A DNA stretch of 64,000 nucleotides from Mimachlamys varia (Eukaryota; Mollusca; Bivalvia; Pectinida; Pectinidae): positions 13,151,625 through 13,215,624 of the forward strand of contig OX392542.1 in assembly GCA_947623455.1 (NCBI GenBank), given 5' to 3'. Each line of letters opens with the position of its first letter. Positions within the stretch are counted from its first letter, which is position 1. The position numbers were made by a program, and so were the translations under genes. Under the pieces are notes generated by a model. The model saw only the letters and a list, made by a program, of their open reading frames with translations. It had not been told where the DNA came from and made no database searches. Below, in pieces: positions 24,016-35,900 of the stretch.

Positions 24016-24845
24016 ATCTAGTTAGAGGCCCAATATGCGTAACTTTCGGCAAAACTTGAAGCGAAAATCAAGCCTAATAACTTATTATATTTATAGATTT
24101 AGTTAAGATTAACTGATATCAGCAATATTCAAGATGAATTCTTACGCGGTTACAGGTACAGCAGCAGTTGAAACTCGGTATTTGTAAACACGCGTCCATT
24201 TTGAACTGTCTTCTAACTTCGGCTTGTTGTTGAAGTGGACCACACCTGAATTATTTTCAATTCTTTGGATTTTTTTGTCAAGAGTTTCTTGTTAGTTACC
24301 ACTCGGGTTTACTTCGTTTTAGGCTTATTTTTGCATGGTTATCAACTGGATTTTCCCCCCGAATTTTTCAGAATCACGAAAAAGTTCCTGAAGTTAAAGT
24401 TGGGCCTTTAACAGTGTTTTGATATATTTCAATCTTCATCTTGAAGGACTGTGAGCCTTTTAGCGGCATGTCATAGTTTGTGTTTGTTGTGTTTGTTAAA
24501 TAGAACAAGTATAGTGACCTTGACTGTATGGCGTGTAAATCGCAATATTATAAAACATCGAATATACATCACAATATTTATAATATTGCAACTTTTTACA
24601 CACAATAGTCATGCTGTCATATTTGTTTGTGTTTTTTTTATATATAGTTTGTCTTCTTTTAAAGTCTTGAATTTTCCCTAACACAGGCAGGCGTATCTGT
24701 ATATTTCCCGTTCATGGCCAATAGAGAGGTCATTAACATATAATGACTTGACTTGTATATTCTGAGCTAAAAGCTTTACCTGATTCGGGAGTTTGTCTCA
24801 CTTGTGTGTTAATCATTGAAATTCTTTGAAACTGCTTGACACTCG
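24016..24845. other. gene-free intergenic DNA before the 29-bp array
   Basis: AT-rich sequence. I see no exon, repeat or motif worth calling. Confidence 0.5.
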
Positions 24846-27235
24846 TCGTCGGAACCCATGGTACACTTCTCTAACGTATGCAAACATCAGAGAAGTGTAC
24901 CGAGGGTTTCCGACGTCAGAGAAGTGTACCGTGGGTTTCCGACGTTAGAGAAGTGTACCGTGGGTTTCCGACGTCAGAGAAGTGTACCGAGGGTTTCCGA
25001 CGTCAGAGAAGTGTACCGTGGGTTTCCGACGTAAGAGAAGTGTACCGTGGGTTTCCGACGTCGGAGAAGTGTACCGTGGGTTTCCGACGTCAGAGAAGTG
25101 TACCGTGGGTTTCCGACGTCAGAGAAGTGTACCGAGGGTTTCCGACGTCAGAGAAGTGTACCGTGGGTTTCCGACGTCAGAGAAGTGTACCGTGGGTTTC
25201 CGACGTCAGAGAAGTGTACCGAGGGTTTCCGACGTCTGAGAAGTGTACCGTGGGTTTCCGACGTCAGAGAAGTGTACCGTGGGTTTCCGACGTCAGAGAA
25301 GTGTACCGTGGGTTTCCGACGTCAGAGAAGTGTACCGTGGGTTTCCGACGTCAGAGAAGTGTACCGTGGGTTTCCGACGTCAGAGAAGTGTACCGTGGGT
25401 TTCCGACGTCAGAGAAGTGTACCGTGGGTTTCCGACGTCAGAGAAGTGTACCGTGGGTTTCCGTGGTCAGAGAAATGTACCGAGGGTTTCCGACGTCAGA
25501 GAAGTGTACCGTGGGTTTCAGACGTCAGAGAAGTGTACCGTGGGTTTCAGACGTCAGAGAAGTGTACCGTGGGTTTCAGACGTCAGAGAAGTGTACCGTG
25601 GGTTTCAGACGTCAGAGAAGTGTACCGTGGGTTTCCGACGTCAGAGAAGTGTACCGTGGGTCCGACGTCAGAGAAGTGTACCGTGGGTTTCCGACGTCAG
25701 AGAAGTGTACCGTGGGTTTCCGTGGTCAGAGAAATGTACCGAGGGTTTCCGACGTCAGAGAAGTGTACCGTGGGTTTCAGACGTCAGAGAAGTGTACCGT
25801 GGGTTTCAGACGTCAGAGAAGTGTACCGTGGGTTTCAGACGTCAGAGAAGTGTACCGTGGGTTTCAGACGTCAGAGAAGTGTACCGTGGGTTTCCGACGT
25901 CAGAGAAGTGTACCGTGAGTTTCCGACGTCAGAGAAGTGTACCGAGGGTTTCCGACGTCAGAGAAGTGTACCGTGGGTTTCCGACGTCAGAGAAGTGTAC
26001 CGTGGGTTTCCGACGTCAGAGAAGTGTACCGTGGGTTTCCGACGTCAGAGAAGTGTACCGTGGGTTTCCGACGTCAGAGAAGTGTACCGAGGGTTTCCGA
26101 CGTCAGAGAAGTGTACCGAGGGTTTCCGACGTCAGAGAAGTGTACCGAGGGTTTCCGACGTCAGAGAAGTGTACCGTGGGTTTCCGACGTCAGAGAAGTG
26201 TACCGAGGGTTTCCGACGTCAGAGAAGTGTACCGTGGGTTTCCGACGTCAGAGAAGTGTACCGTGGGTTTCCGACGTCAGAGAAGTGTACCGAGGGTTTC
26301 CGACGTCAGAGAAGTGTACCGTGGGTTTCCGACGTCAGAGAAGTGTACCGTGGGTTTCCGACGTCAGAGAAGTGTACCGTGGGTTTCCGACGTCAGAGAA
26401 GTGTACCGAGGGTTTCCGACGTCAGAGAAGTGTACCGTGGGTTTCCGACGTCAGAGAAGTGTACCGTGGGTTTCCGACGTCAGAGAAGTGTACCGTGGGT
26501 TTCCGACGTCAGAGAAGTGTACCGAGGGTTTCCGACGTCAGAGAAGTGTACCGTGGGTTTCCGACGTCAGAGAAGTGTACCGTGGGTTTCCGACGTCAGA
26601 GAAGTGTACCGTGGGTTTCCGACGTCAGAGAAGTGTACCGTGGGTTTCCGACGTCAGAGAAGTGTACCGAGGGTTTCCGACGTCAGAGAAGTGTACCGAG
26701 GGTTTCCGACGTCAGAGAAGTGTACCGAGGGTTTCCGACGTCAGAGAAGTGTACCGTGGGTTTCCGACGTCAGAGAAGTGTACCGAGGGTTTCCGACGTC
26801 AGAGAAGTGTACCGTGGGTTTCCGACGTCAGAGAAGTGTACCGTGGGTTTCCGACGTCAGAGAAGTGTACCGAGGGTTTCCGACGTCAGAGAAGTGTACC
26901 GTGGGTTTCCGACGTCAGAGAAGTGTACCGTGGGTTTCCGACGTCAGAGAAGTGTACCGTGGGTTTCCGACGTCAGAGAAGTGTACCGTGGGTTTCCGAC
27001 CTCAGAGAAGTGTACCGTGGGTTTCCGACGTCAGAGAAGTGTACCGTGGGTTTCCGTGGTCAGAGAAATGTACCGAGGGTTTCCGACGTCAGAGAAGTGT
27101 ACCGTGGGTTTCAGACGTCAGAGAAGTGTACCGTGGGTTTCAGACGTCAGAGAAGTGTACCGTGGGTTTCAGACGTCAGAGAAGTGTACCGTGGGTTTCA
27201 GACGTCAGAGAAGTGTACCGTGGGTTTCCGACGAT
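24846..27235. repeat. 29-bp minisatellite, ~81 copies, grown from a palindromic element
   Basis: The unit is GTGTACCGTGGGTTTCCGAC plus GTCAGAGAA (29 bp) and is highly homogeneous. Common variants are CCGAG for CCGTG, TTTCAG for TTTCCG, and TTTCCGTGGTCAGAGAAATG (at 25459, 25718 and 27051). One unit at about 25660 lacks TTT. The left edge (24846-24886) is the unit in reverse complement (GGTACACTTCTCTAACG), then TATGCAAAC. The right edge ends GACGATG. Both edges match the palindromes at 42683 and 48475. Because 29 is not a multiple of 3, stop-free frames of up to 760 codons cross it in all three plus-strand frames. They are not genes. Confidence 0.93.
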
Positions 27236-28647
27236 GCTGGACACTAACAAAATGTGGATTATTACTGAAAATATATTTAATCCCTATGGTGTCCTTGTTT
27301 CTACTAAAGGATCCATATTTCAGCAAAATACAGCTTAATTTTGGTTCTAATATGTTATCTGTATTTCGTTTTAATTGGTTTGGATATAAGATTTTAAAGA
27401 AAGGTAACTTAAGAAAGTGTTCAAACTACTTACTGCATCATTGTGGTAAAGATGTGGTTTACATTTTTTTCAGCGTTGAAAATGTTCATATAGATAATGA
27501 ATGGATCACATGTCTCATAGAGTAGATAAGTAATAGACGAATTTGTCAGATGATGTCATATGCCCTCACTTCAAAAAGGTCTTGCTTACCGCTGTGAATG
27601 TTGTGCACTTTCCGGCTCCGTCATTGTATTTAATGCCATGATTATAACACGCTGGATTGATTCAATTATCTTTCGTCTGCTGTCCATTCTTCAGCACAAT
27701 TCATGTTGTCTTCATTTGTTCGATAGTATTCAACGTCTTTTCTCAAACCTCAAGAATAGTTTACTCATGATCCTTATATCTGTGAGCATGTATTGGGATT
27801 GATTGCAGAACAAGATTGCCCGCAAGCAATCATCTTGTATTTTGAAAATTGAAATTTTATTTTGACGCCAGGTAGCTGTCTTTAATTTGACAGGCCAAGA
27901 CCTAAGACAAATCTTTCATGTGAGGGTTTGCTTAGATCTTGAGGTGTGCATGTGTTTTTTGTTTGTTTTGAAACGTTTTAAACAAAATTATTGGCATGAA
28001 GCCATTTTGAATTGATTGGTTTAAGTTTTAAATCGGTATTTCTCAACTGACTTGACACATTTTTCAAATATTCCATATGTAGGATCTATTTTGCAAACCA
28101 TCCTCAGTTTTGTCAGTTGATTTTCTAATCACTATTTCTCAATGAGAACTTACCGATATTGCTTAAATTTTCATTATATATTATCATCTATCTTGTAATT
28201 GTTTCATTTAGAGAAGGATAAAAACAACAGGGTTTTCAGACCTTGAGGTCAAAGCTAATTTTCAAAAGTTCTGGATAGATATATTGTTTTCCAAATTCGC
28301 ACTGAGACTCTGTTTGGTCCATTGCATATGCATGTTCCATATGAAGACTGGCTTAGAAATGACTTTTGTCAGTTTAGTTTGATATCGCCATTTTTCTAGA
28401 ACTGCTTGACAGATTCTCAACAGTCCATAGTCGTAAATGTTTTTATTCAGACTGACCTGGGAAAAGATGTACATCAGGAAGCCAACAAAATTTTGACATT
28501 TGAAGTGAGTTCAATTCCTAGGGAAGCAAAATCGACATAACGCTGAATACACACTCTTAATTCCAGTAGTATGAAATCACCAAATGAAGGAGTGACGAGG
28601 ATGTACGTCAATATCCCTCGGTATCATTTCTTCACTGAACTAAAATA
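27236..28647. other. gene-free intergenic DNA
   Basis: No gene, RNA or structured repeat seen. The frame at 27560-27802 has no domain or splice support. Confidence 0.5.
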
Positions 28648-28915
28648 AGAGAATACCGAAGCGTCAACATAATCATAATCCAAACTCAAAATCTGTTAAA
28701 CCAGGGACAAAATTTGAACAAAGGAAAGATTCACATGGAGACCCTTGCAAAAGTACAAGAGAATAAGATCAGGTGTTCCGGAAGAGTAAGCGTCTTCTGC
28801 TTCATCGACGACACCCACCATGTAAATCTTTGTCAAATCCAAGTAAACATCAAGTTCTCAAAATGAGAACCGAGTATCATTGTCAATCACAACAAGTAAA
28901 CACAAATTAGAGGAA
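28648..28915 (+). mobile_element. dispersed ~265-bp repeat, copy 5 (full)
   Basis: Best-matching partner of copy 1 along its whole length, from GAGAATACCGAAGCGTCAAC through GGTGTTCCGGAAGAGTAAGC to CAAAATGAGAACCGAGTATC. Confidence 0.7.
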
Positions 28916-29111
28916 ACCGTTCCACTTCTACTTTTTAATGCCGGTTTGAAACCCATACCACATTTATAAACCGGGTTTTTCATAGATAAACTGGACCCTG
29001 CTACACAAGAGCATTTTCATTATTAAGGAACGGTTCTTTGTAATGTATGAATAAAAAGTGTAAACATTTATGTTTTGAAATTTTAGATCTTATCAAGGAA
29101 AAACATAAAGA

Positions 29112-29225
29112 AATGAGAGAATACCGAAGCGTTAAGAAAATCATAATCCGAACTCAAAATCGATTAAACTAGGGTCAAAATATGAACAAAGGAAAGATTA
29201 AAAGCACAAGATAAAAAGACCATGT
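29112..29225 (+). mobile_element. dispersed ~265-bp repeat, copy 6 (left part only)
   Basis: Holds GAGAATACCGAAGCGTTAAG to ATGAACAAAGGAAAGATT and a degraded AAGACCATGTG, but lacks the CCGGAAGAG half. Confidence 0.65.
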
Positions 29226-31508
29226 GTAAACAAAGGACCTAATGGATTATATTATTATGTATTATTATGTATTATTATATACATTATAAAATATGTCCAC
29301 GTAAAGATAATTTTGACCAAGTATTTCTGAAGAAAACTAACATCTGTTATGTTCTAACGCATTTGGCAACCGTGTTATGACATGGAGTACGTCAGGTTCA
29401 CTTAATGTCATGTACTTGAAAGCAATAGTGATGCACAAAACTGGTCAACTATCAACATCCTAAGCCTTTTCGTTATTTGAATAACGAAATTTAATTTTTA
29501 CATAATTAACCAAAGTGACCTTCAACGTCACTTAAGAGCATTTATTCAAAAACAAGTAAAATCCCTCTATACCAGCATATTACTGATACCATATCATCAG
29601 CAACGTTTTCTTCAATATTCAGAAGATGTCCTTAAAACGTGTCAACACTTTCGGCCCCAATTGTCTTAAAAGTATATCAAGGTCGTTTATTTCAACAAAC
29701 TTAACAGTCTGCAATACGATACAGACAAATGATGACCCGCGACCTCTTGGTTGTTAATAGAAAGTTATTTTACAACTTTAAAGATGACGTAACACACACA
29801 TGTGCTTCACCTTTTAAATTTAGTAACAGATGCAGAATGCCGAAAAAAATGAATTAAACTGCACCATACAGCTGTTTCGTCTTCCTAGGACTCTTCAGTG
29901 ATGCTAGGGGCCAAAACGTGGTAATCCAAAATTTCTAAACTAATGTAGAATCAGAAGGGCCAGGTGTGTAAAACCCCTTTAAACTAGTTATGTATAATTT
30001 TAAATCGTGATCTACGAAAATGTTTATATTATGTACCGTGCCACTACTCAAATGAGATTAACTGTGGCTATGGAGGCTCAATGAGTTTGACCTGGGTATA
30101 CACTGGTCTCTGGGCTACTCTAGAAAGTTTACGGATGATAACCAACGTTCGATGGCGATCGTTCCCAAGTTCAGCTTAACGCTTAACGTACAATGATTGA
30201 AGTGCATCTCTCCAATTGAATGCAATTTCGTGTTTTTTTTTTTTTACTTTATGCTTATTTATATGAAGGTTTGTCTATATCCTAGGGTGAACAGGTGGTT
30301 TTTAGAACTGGTTATTAGTATTATTGTCCGGCAGCCGTTTAAGAATTAAATGCAATTTCGTGTTATGGTTTGACTTTTCGAACGGAATTATGCTTACCTC
30401 ATTTAAAAATGTAGATGGGCTTCAAGAAAAAAACTACAACTCAGAAATCTAGGAACTAATGATTTGTATTTCCTGTGTTCGAGGCACATACTTCACTTTA
30501 GTATTCATCAGCAAATAACCTGGTTTTGATTAGCCAGGTTTCATTTCGTTTGATGATCAAATTAGACAATTCAAGCTTTTAGCCAATTTATAAAACAAAA
30601 AAATTATAGTAAAACCACACTTACTCGAAACCGGTTTACTTGAATACCCGTCACTTGTCGAACAGTTCATTTGGTCCCGACCGAAGTCGAACGCATTCAA
30701 TCAACCTCGGATTACTCGAATATCATGTATTCCTCGAACTATTGATCAGGTCTGCACGAATTCGAGTAAGTGGCTTTTTACCGTAATTATTGTAATTTTA
30801 CATAAATAACGGAGAAACTTCAAACACATATTATTAGAGAAAGAGAATTTTTTTTTACTGTCCATCAAATCATGGTTCATTGGATATGTACAGTAGGTAA
30901 ACAACTAAGTCTGACTATTTTAGCCGTGTTCAATTTTGTTTAATGTAAAAGTATAGCATAACAAAAATGTTACATACATCCATTTTCATAAATGTAATAT
31001 TTCTCGAAATTCGATCTAAAGAAGCATTATTTATATATATATTTATATTGTTAGATGAATCGGGTTACTGAGCTACAGACGACAACAATACAAGTGATAT
31101 AATACACGTCCCGTATACATACACCACTCACGTGCTCAACGTAGACCTGTGCTCGTGCCCCCTTTTTTGTTTCGGTGCAAATCGATATTTTTTTAATATT
31201 TGTTCTTCATAATTTTCGATATTTACACTTGACAAAATAGTCGTGTCACGTGACTAAAACGACTTACAACAAGAAAGTTGGTATGAGTGCAGAATCCACG
31301 TTTGAGCATTGAATGGTTCATTATAAATTTGTGTAACGTTACTGTCCATCAACATCATATCACATATAAGTTGAAATATAGCAACTTGGTGTCCTTATAC
31401 TCGCAATTTATCACGAAACGTCTCGATGTCAATCGGGAACCGTCGGCACTTTTCCGTAAATAAGGAAATTTTACATAAATAACCGACGGTTCCCGAATGG
31501 TCCCGACG
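29226..31508. other. gene D downstream intergenic region
   Basis: AT-rich, with ATTATT microsatellite near 29246-29280 and a T run at 30234-30245. It includes the small inverted element listed at 30606. No exon was recognised. Confidence 0.5.
30606..30785. mobile_element. short MITE with terminal inverted repeats
   Basis: The left end TATAGTAAAACCACACTTAC plus TCGAA is mirrored at the right by TTCGAGTAAGTGGCTTTTTA plus CCGTA. The ~130-bp centre is rich in CTCGAA motifs. Size and ends suggest a non-autonomous DNA transposon, possibly pogo/Tigger-like. The family is inferred. Confidence 0.6.
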
Positions 31509-31765
31509 TTAGATCCACCCAGCGTTTTTGGGTGGTCCCGTGGAGGCGGGCGGTTTTTGCCCACCCCCTCCTCTTCTCATGGCTTCCTGTATCTTCTCCC
31601 ACGAGCTTTTCTTCTTCATCTCGAGTTTCATGCGCGCGCTGCGCAGACTTTGGCGCGTGGCGATAATAAGCCCAAGTCCCAAGGCGGACAGGATGAGAAC
31701 GAGGATCAGAAGGGCGTAGTTGGCTAGTTGCCAGGCCGTGATACACGTGCTATAGGCCACAATAC
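31509..31765 (-). CDS. gene D alternative terminal exon D-b (membrane helix and tail)
   Basis: The acceptor ATTCCAG|GTATTG opens a phase-1 exon that completes the LRR cap (GIVAYSTC), gives a long hydrophobic helix (ALLILVLILSALGLGLIIA) and a basic tail with KKSSWEKIQEAMRRGGGG, ending NAGWI. It is clearly homologous to gene C exon 3 in the helix, the SSW-K motif and the end. It lies 0.9 kb beyond exon D-a with no second LRR exon or 66-nt exon between them. Joined to D exons 1 and 2 it gives an intact 413-aa protein. It could instead be the orphan remnant of a lost fifth gene. Confidence 0.75.
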
Positions 31766-32655
31766 CTGGAATTAAAAATATACATGTTGACAATGAAACG
31801 TGACGAGACTTAAATAACCACTTTTTCGACAACCAATGGTTCCGCCCCATTTCGTTACACATACCATGAGAATAAGTTTAGCAAGAACGAAGCATTTGGT
31901 TAAATTGAAACATTGCACTACAACATACTGTTGTATAACATACATTGAAGGTATAATCAAATGAGTAAATCGTATCAATTAAATGTTTTATCAATACAAT
32001 GTAGAATTCTTCATTCTTCGAACGTTCTGTTTTTTTTTATTGAATATTAGAATCAAAGCAATATGACCGAAACCAACAGTGAAAACTAGTGTAAATGTTA
32101 TAGATATATCTCTGATAAGAAAACAACAAAGAAAAAGTCGAAGCGCTCTCAGATCTCAGACTATTTTATTGAACTAAAAACAAAAACAAAGAAAAACGGA
32201 AAAAAACTGATTTCGACAATCTTCGGAGGCAATAACTTTAACGAATAGCACACATCACACACTGAGGTCAGCGAACAACATAACTTGGCACACATGGGTA
32301 CATATTGTCACTAGTACTAGAGTTAGTAAAACGCTCGTTTGGGCGCAAAGTTGGGCGGTATGTATTGTTAGACGCGTTAGATCAAGCAATGTCTAAACGT
32401 CTGTATTGTCAGTAGTATTGGAGACAACACGGAAGCTCCCTAATTTGACTTTGGCACAGCTTTCAATGATAACGATCAATGTTGTAATAGATTCAACAGG
32501 TATTTGAGAGTTCGTCTTCGCCCATTCTTCAGGTAATAATTCATAGTAGGCCCATGAAAGAACATATTCGCTTACCAAGACTTACGATCAAATACCCTCC
32601 GGATCGTAACTCTTGGCAAGCGAAGATCATTTAAGACACAATGCAATGGCCTATG
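31766..32655. other. spacer between gene D terminal exons
   Basis: Non-coding except for a possible poly(A) signal for the D-a transcript. No third LRR exon or 66-nt exon was found. Confidence 0.5.
32165..32170 (-). terminator. candidate poly(A) signal for the D-a form of gene D
   Basis: Minus-strand AATAAA about 490 nt after the D-a stop and upstream of exon D-b, as expected if polyadenylation choice selects the terminal exon. Confidence 0.4.
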
Positions 32656-32903
32656 TTAGACCCAGCGGAGACCGCTAGGTTCTTCCATGCCCCTAGCCTT
32701 GGCGTCTTTCTTGCCCCTGCTGTATCTGTAGCCCCGAGTGGAAATGTCGCTCGACGTTACTTCTCTAGGGTGTTCTTTCACCGCCCGTTTCGTCTTCAAG
32801 ACGCTGATAAGAATGGCGCACGAAAAAATCAGAATGACGATGTTGGCGCCTCCATCTCCGAATAACATGGCGTATGTTATGCATTCCCCGCCGAGAACCA
32901 CAC
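32656..32903 (-). CDS. gene D terminal exon D-a (membrane helix and tail)
   Basis: The acceptor TTTCCAG|GTGTGG opens a phase-1 exon encoding GVVLGGEC (last cap cysteine), a linker with GDGGAN, a helix (IVILIFSCAILISVL) and a basic tail ending SGLRWV. The tail lacks the SSW-K motif and is instead Arg/Lys/Tyr-rich (STRGYRYSRGKKDAK). It is less like genes B and C than D-b is. With D exons 1 and 2 it gives a 410-aa protein. Confidence 0.8.
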
Positions 32904-35900
32904 CTGGAAACAGACGGGGAATGCATTACACTCTTAAAGAACAGTAAACTTAGAGGATCAAGTCACAAGGAGAGTAGCCAGAGTTTCCTCTGGTCCCAGC
33001 AACACCACATCTGCTAACACCAGACATTTTTCTGTCAAAATGTGTAAGTCTCGTGTTATCTAGGGCCAGAGGAAACTCGGGCTACGAGAGGGAAGAGGGA
33101 TTTGATAGGGAATGGGGGGGGGGGGGGTGTTACGCTTTTTTCTTGGACATACCAATGAAAAGGAATCGGATACCGGACCAACAGAACAGTGCGATCAGAG
33201 GTCACAGAAAGAAGAAAAATCTAAGTCTGCCATTGGTCTTATCCGCCAGACGTTACGTCAATGTGTAGACTAACCAGGGTGTATTAATGCCAATTTTAGA
33301 CATGTGAATGACGCGAATGGATGGACATTTTAACTGTCTCTATAAGCATGTGGTGGCATTTCATTGGTTAATTATCTACAAATTACGTTATATACCCCCT
33401 ACTGGCAGCATGATAAAAAATCATTATCACGGCATTTTCAGTATGAGAAGGTCAAGAAGTGAAAACAACTTTTCAATTATATGAAATCAGCTTGTGGCAT
33501 TTCATTGGTTAATTATCTACAAATTACGTTATATACCCCCTACTGACAGCGCGATAAAAATGCATTGTCACGGCCTTTTCAGTATGAGAAAGTCAAGAAG
33601 TGAAAACAACTTTTCAATTATATGAATTCAGCTTGTGGTGGCATTTCATGGGTTAATTACTTACAAATTACGTTTTATACCCCCTACTGACAACGTGATA
33701 ATAATTAATTATCATGGCCTTGTCAGTATGAGAAAAGCCAAGAAGTGAAAACAACATTTCAATTATATGAATTCATTTCTCAAATTCAAACGTCTGCTCT
33801 CTGCGTGTGAGGTCTATAATCGGCAAATGTGATAAACATATGTAAATATTTCGTCATAAAAATATCAATATAAAATGAAAAACAATTTTGAGGATGACGG
33901 CATCATTTCTCAGGTTATTTAAACTGCGTGTTTATAAGGTCAATGACGATAATAATGATTTTCAAATATCTTTCTACATCATTAAAAGGTATTTTCAAGG
34001 ATTGTTGTCCAAACAATTTTTCTCTTCTCGAACACGTGGATTTTATCCACATGCTAGCGATGAGAAAATTGTATTATCGACAAGCCCTGAAAACACTGTG
34101 TAATAACATTCAAGTAATTATAACGCAATGGTGTAAAGGGGTATGATATAAGGGATATTTTACACGCTTATTCATCACTACTTAGGCACAGGCACTTGGG
34201 GCCAGGAGAATGACCATCTATTATATAGATAAAATAGCAAAATATGAATAATTAAAATATATATATAAAAAAACAGTTTTTCACAAAAAATCGACTATCA
34301 GGGTTTCAGTGCCTGATATTCGATTTTTTGTGAAATCTAATCGTTTGACGTATCAAGCTGAAATTTGGCAATTATTTTCATTATGGTTTAAGATGATTCA
34401 TAGCATAAAAAGAAGATTGAAAAATTTTGTCTTTATATACATATATTTTTTCTAATTATTCATATTTCGCTACAATGTATAATAGATGGCTATTTTCCTG
34501 GCCACAAGAGCCTGTGTACTTCGGGGTAATTTAACAGAAGTAGCATGACTTATGTTTGGTGTGTATCATCGGTAAACATTGTCCTTGCTTCTGATATGTA
34601 ACTTGCTAAGGTGTTTGTTTTGTGAAAACATTAAAAAAGTGCTTGTTTCTGTACAATTAGATCAAGTGGATCACATATCATGCACAAAACGTCCAAGTCG
34701 TTGTGCTCATAAGTGTCTTTTCATACAATGGGGGTATTTACCTGATTGAATATGATTCTAAAAAAGTGTTCGCACTTATTATGCCTTACCCTTGAAATGC
34801 AAATGGCGGTTGTGAAAAACATCACACAAATATAGTTTATAGGGATTATTTAAATCAGCAAAAAAAGTTTTATAAGAGACTGTTATATTTCTGAACATAC
34901 AAAACTAAGACTTTTTTTGGAAAATTGTTCAATCGCTGAGTCTGGGGTAAAAAACATGCGATCATGTGTGCTCCACATGAGCTAATACAAGCCTTTCTAC
35001 GCATGTTTTTTTTTTAAATCAACGAATAGCTTAGCACATTACATTACAAATGCGTAGCTCATTAACGTTACCCACACGAAGTAATTGTTACGTTATTCTT
35101 CCCGCCCGAGTAACGATATATAGGCTTATGCAGTTTCTAACCGTTCTTCTGTTCCTTTATGCAGATGAATTCTTGATATGACAGCATCAGCAACATCAAA
35201 TGAAATTATCTCCCCGGACATGACTTATCAAGTGTAGTGACGGAAAAGGAAAACAAGTTAAAGGTGAAATGCTTCACATTAGAGAGTTCAATAGGTGCTT
35301 CAAGATCAACGATGTAGTATGGTCCCAGTTTACATTTGCCCTGACACCAGATCTAGTCAGACATCTGTCAAACCATCTATCTGTCAGTCCGGTGTCGGGG
35401 ACAGAAACTCGGGCCACGGTGTTATATTGCAGTATTAGAGAGTGCCGTTTGTGCTTTGATGCCAAAACTAAAATCTGTTTTCTAAAAGGGTCCGCAAATA
35501 ACATTGGGGTCAAAGGTTACATATAACTCGCATTACATGGATAGACAGGTGTCATTACATGGATAACCAGGTGTCATTACATGGATAGACAGGTGTCATT
35601 CGGTTATACGTTATTTAAGCATTAGCGCGTTATTCATTTTGTAGTCCAAGACACGACGCGTATATAGGAAAGTCAACTTGATGATGTTGTATCACCATGA
35701 ACATGTACTTGTAATGTCTGTGTAATTTACTATCATGAATTAACTATGTCTAGTACCAACAATTACATGTCTTTATTGTGCAGTGTGACATGATTCAACA
35801 TGGCTTCTATACCCTTTAACTTGACCTGCAAATATTGTGATGCATTGTCTTATAGAAACGTCGTTTTTAAAACGTTTGAACAGTGATATAACGGGTTTTT

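Noticed and set aside
24846..27235. CRISPR-like direct repeats of 29 bp
   Set aside because: Units are directly adjacent with no spacers, there are no cas genes, and the surrounding genes are intron-bearing animal genes.
24878..27525. Overlapping open frames of 346, 436, 760 and 763 codons on the plus strand
   Set aside because: They arise because the 29-bp repeat has no stop in any plus-strand frame. All three frames give the same cycling 29-residue peptide, with no signal, no flanking exon and no codon bias.
31471..31746. Second minus-strand frame overlapping exon D-b (MYHGLATSQ...)
   Set aside because: It is an out-of-frame shadow; the other frame gives the helix and conserved tail and has a matching acceptor phase.
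32393..32578. Possible extra 66-nt-type exon (SWAYYELLPEEW) between D-a and D-b
   Set aside because: It lacks the two cysteines, the phase and flanking splice sites of the true exon 2 family.
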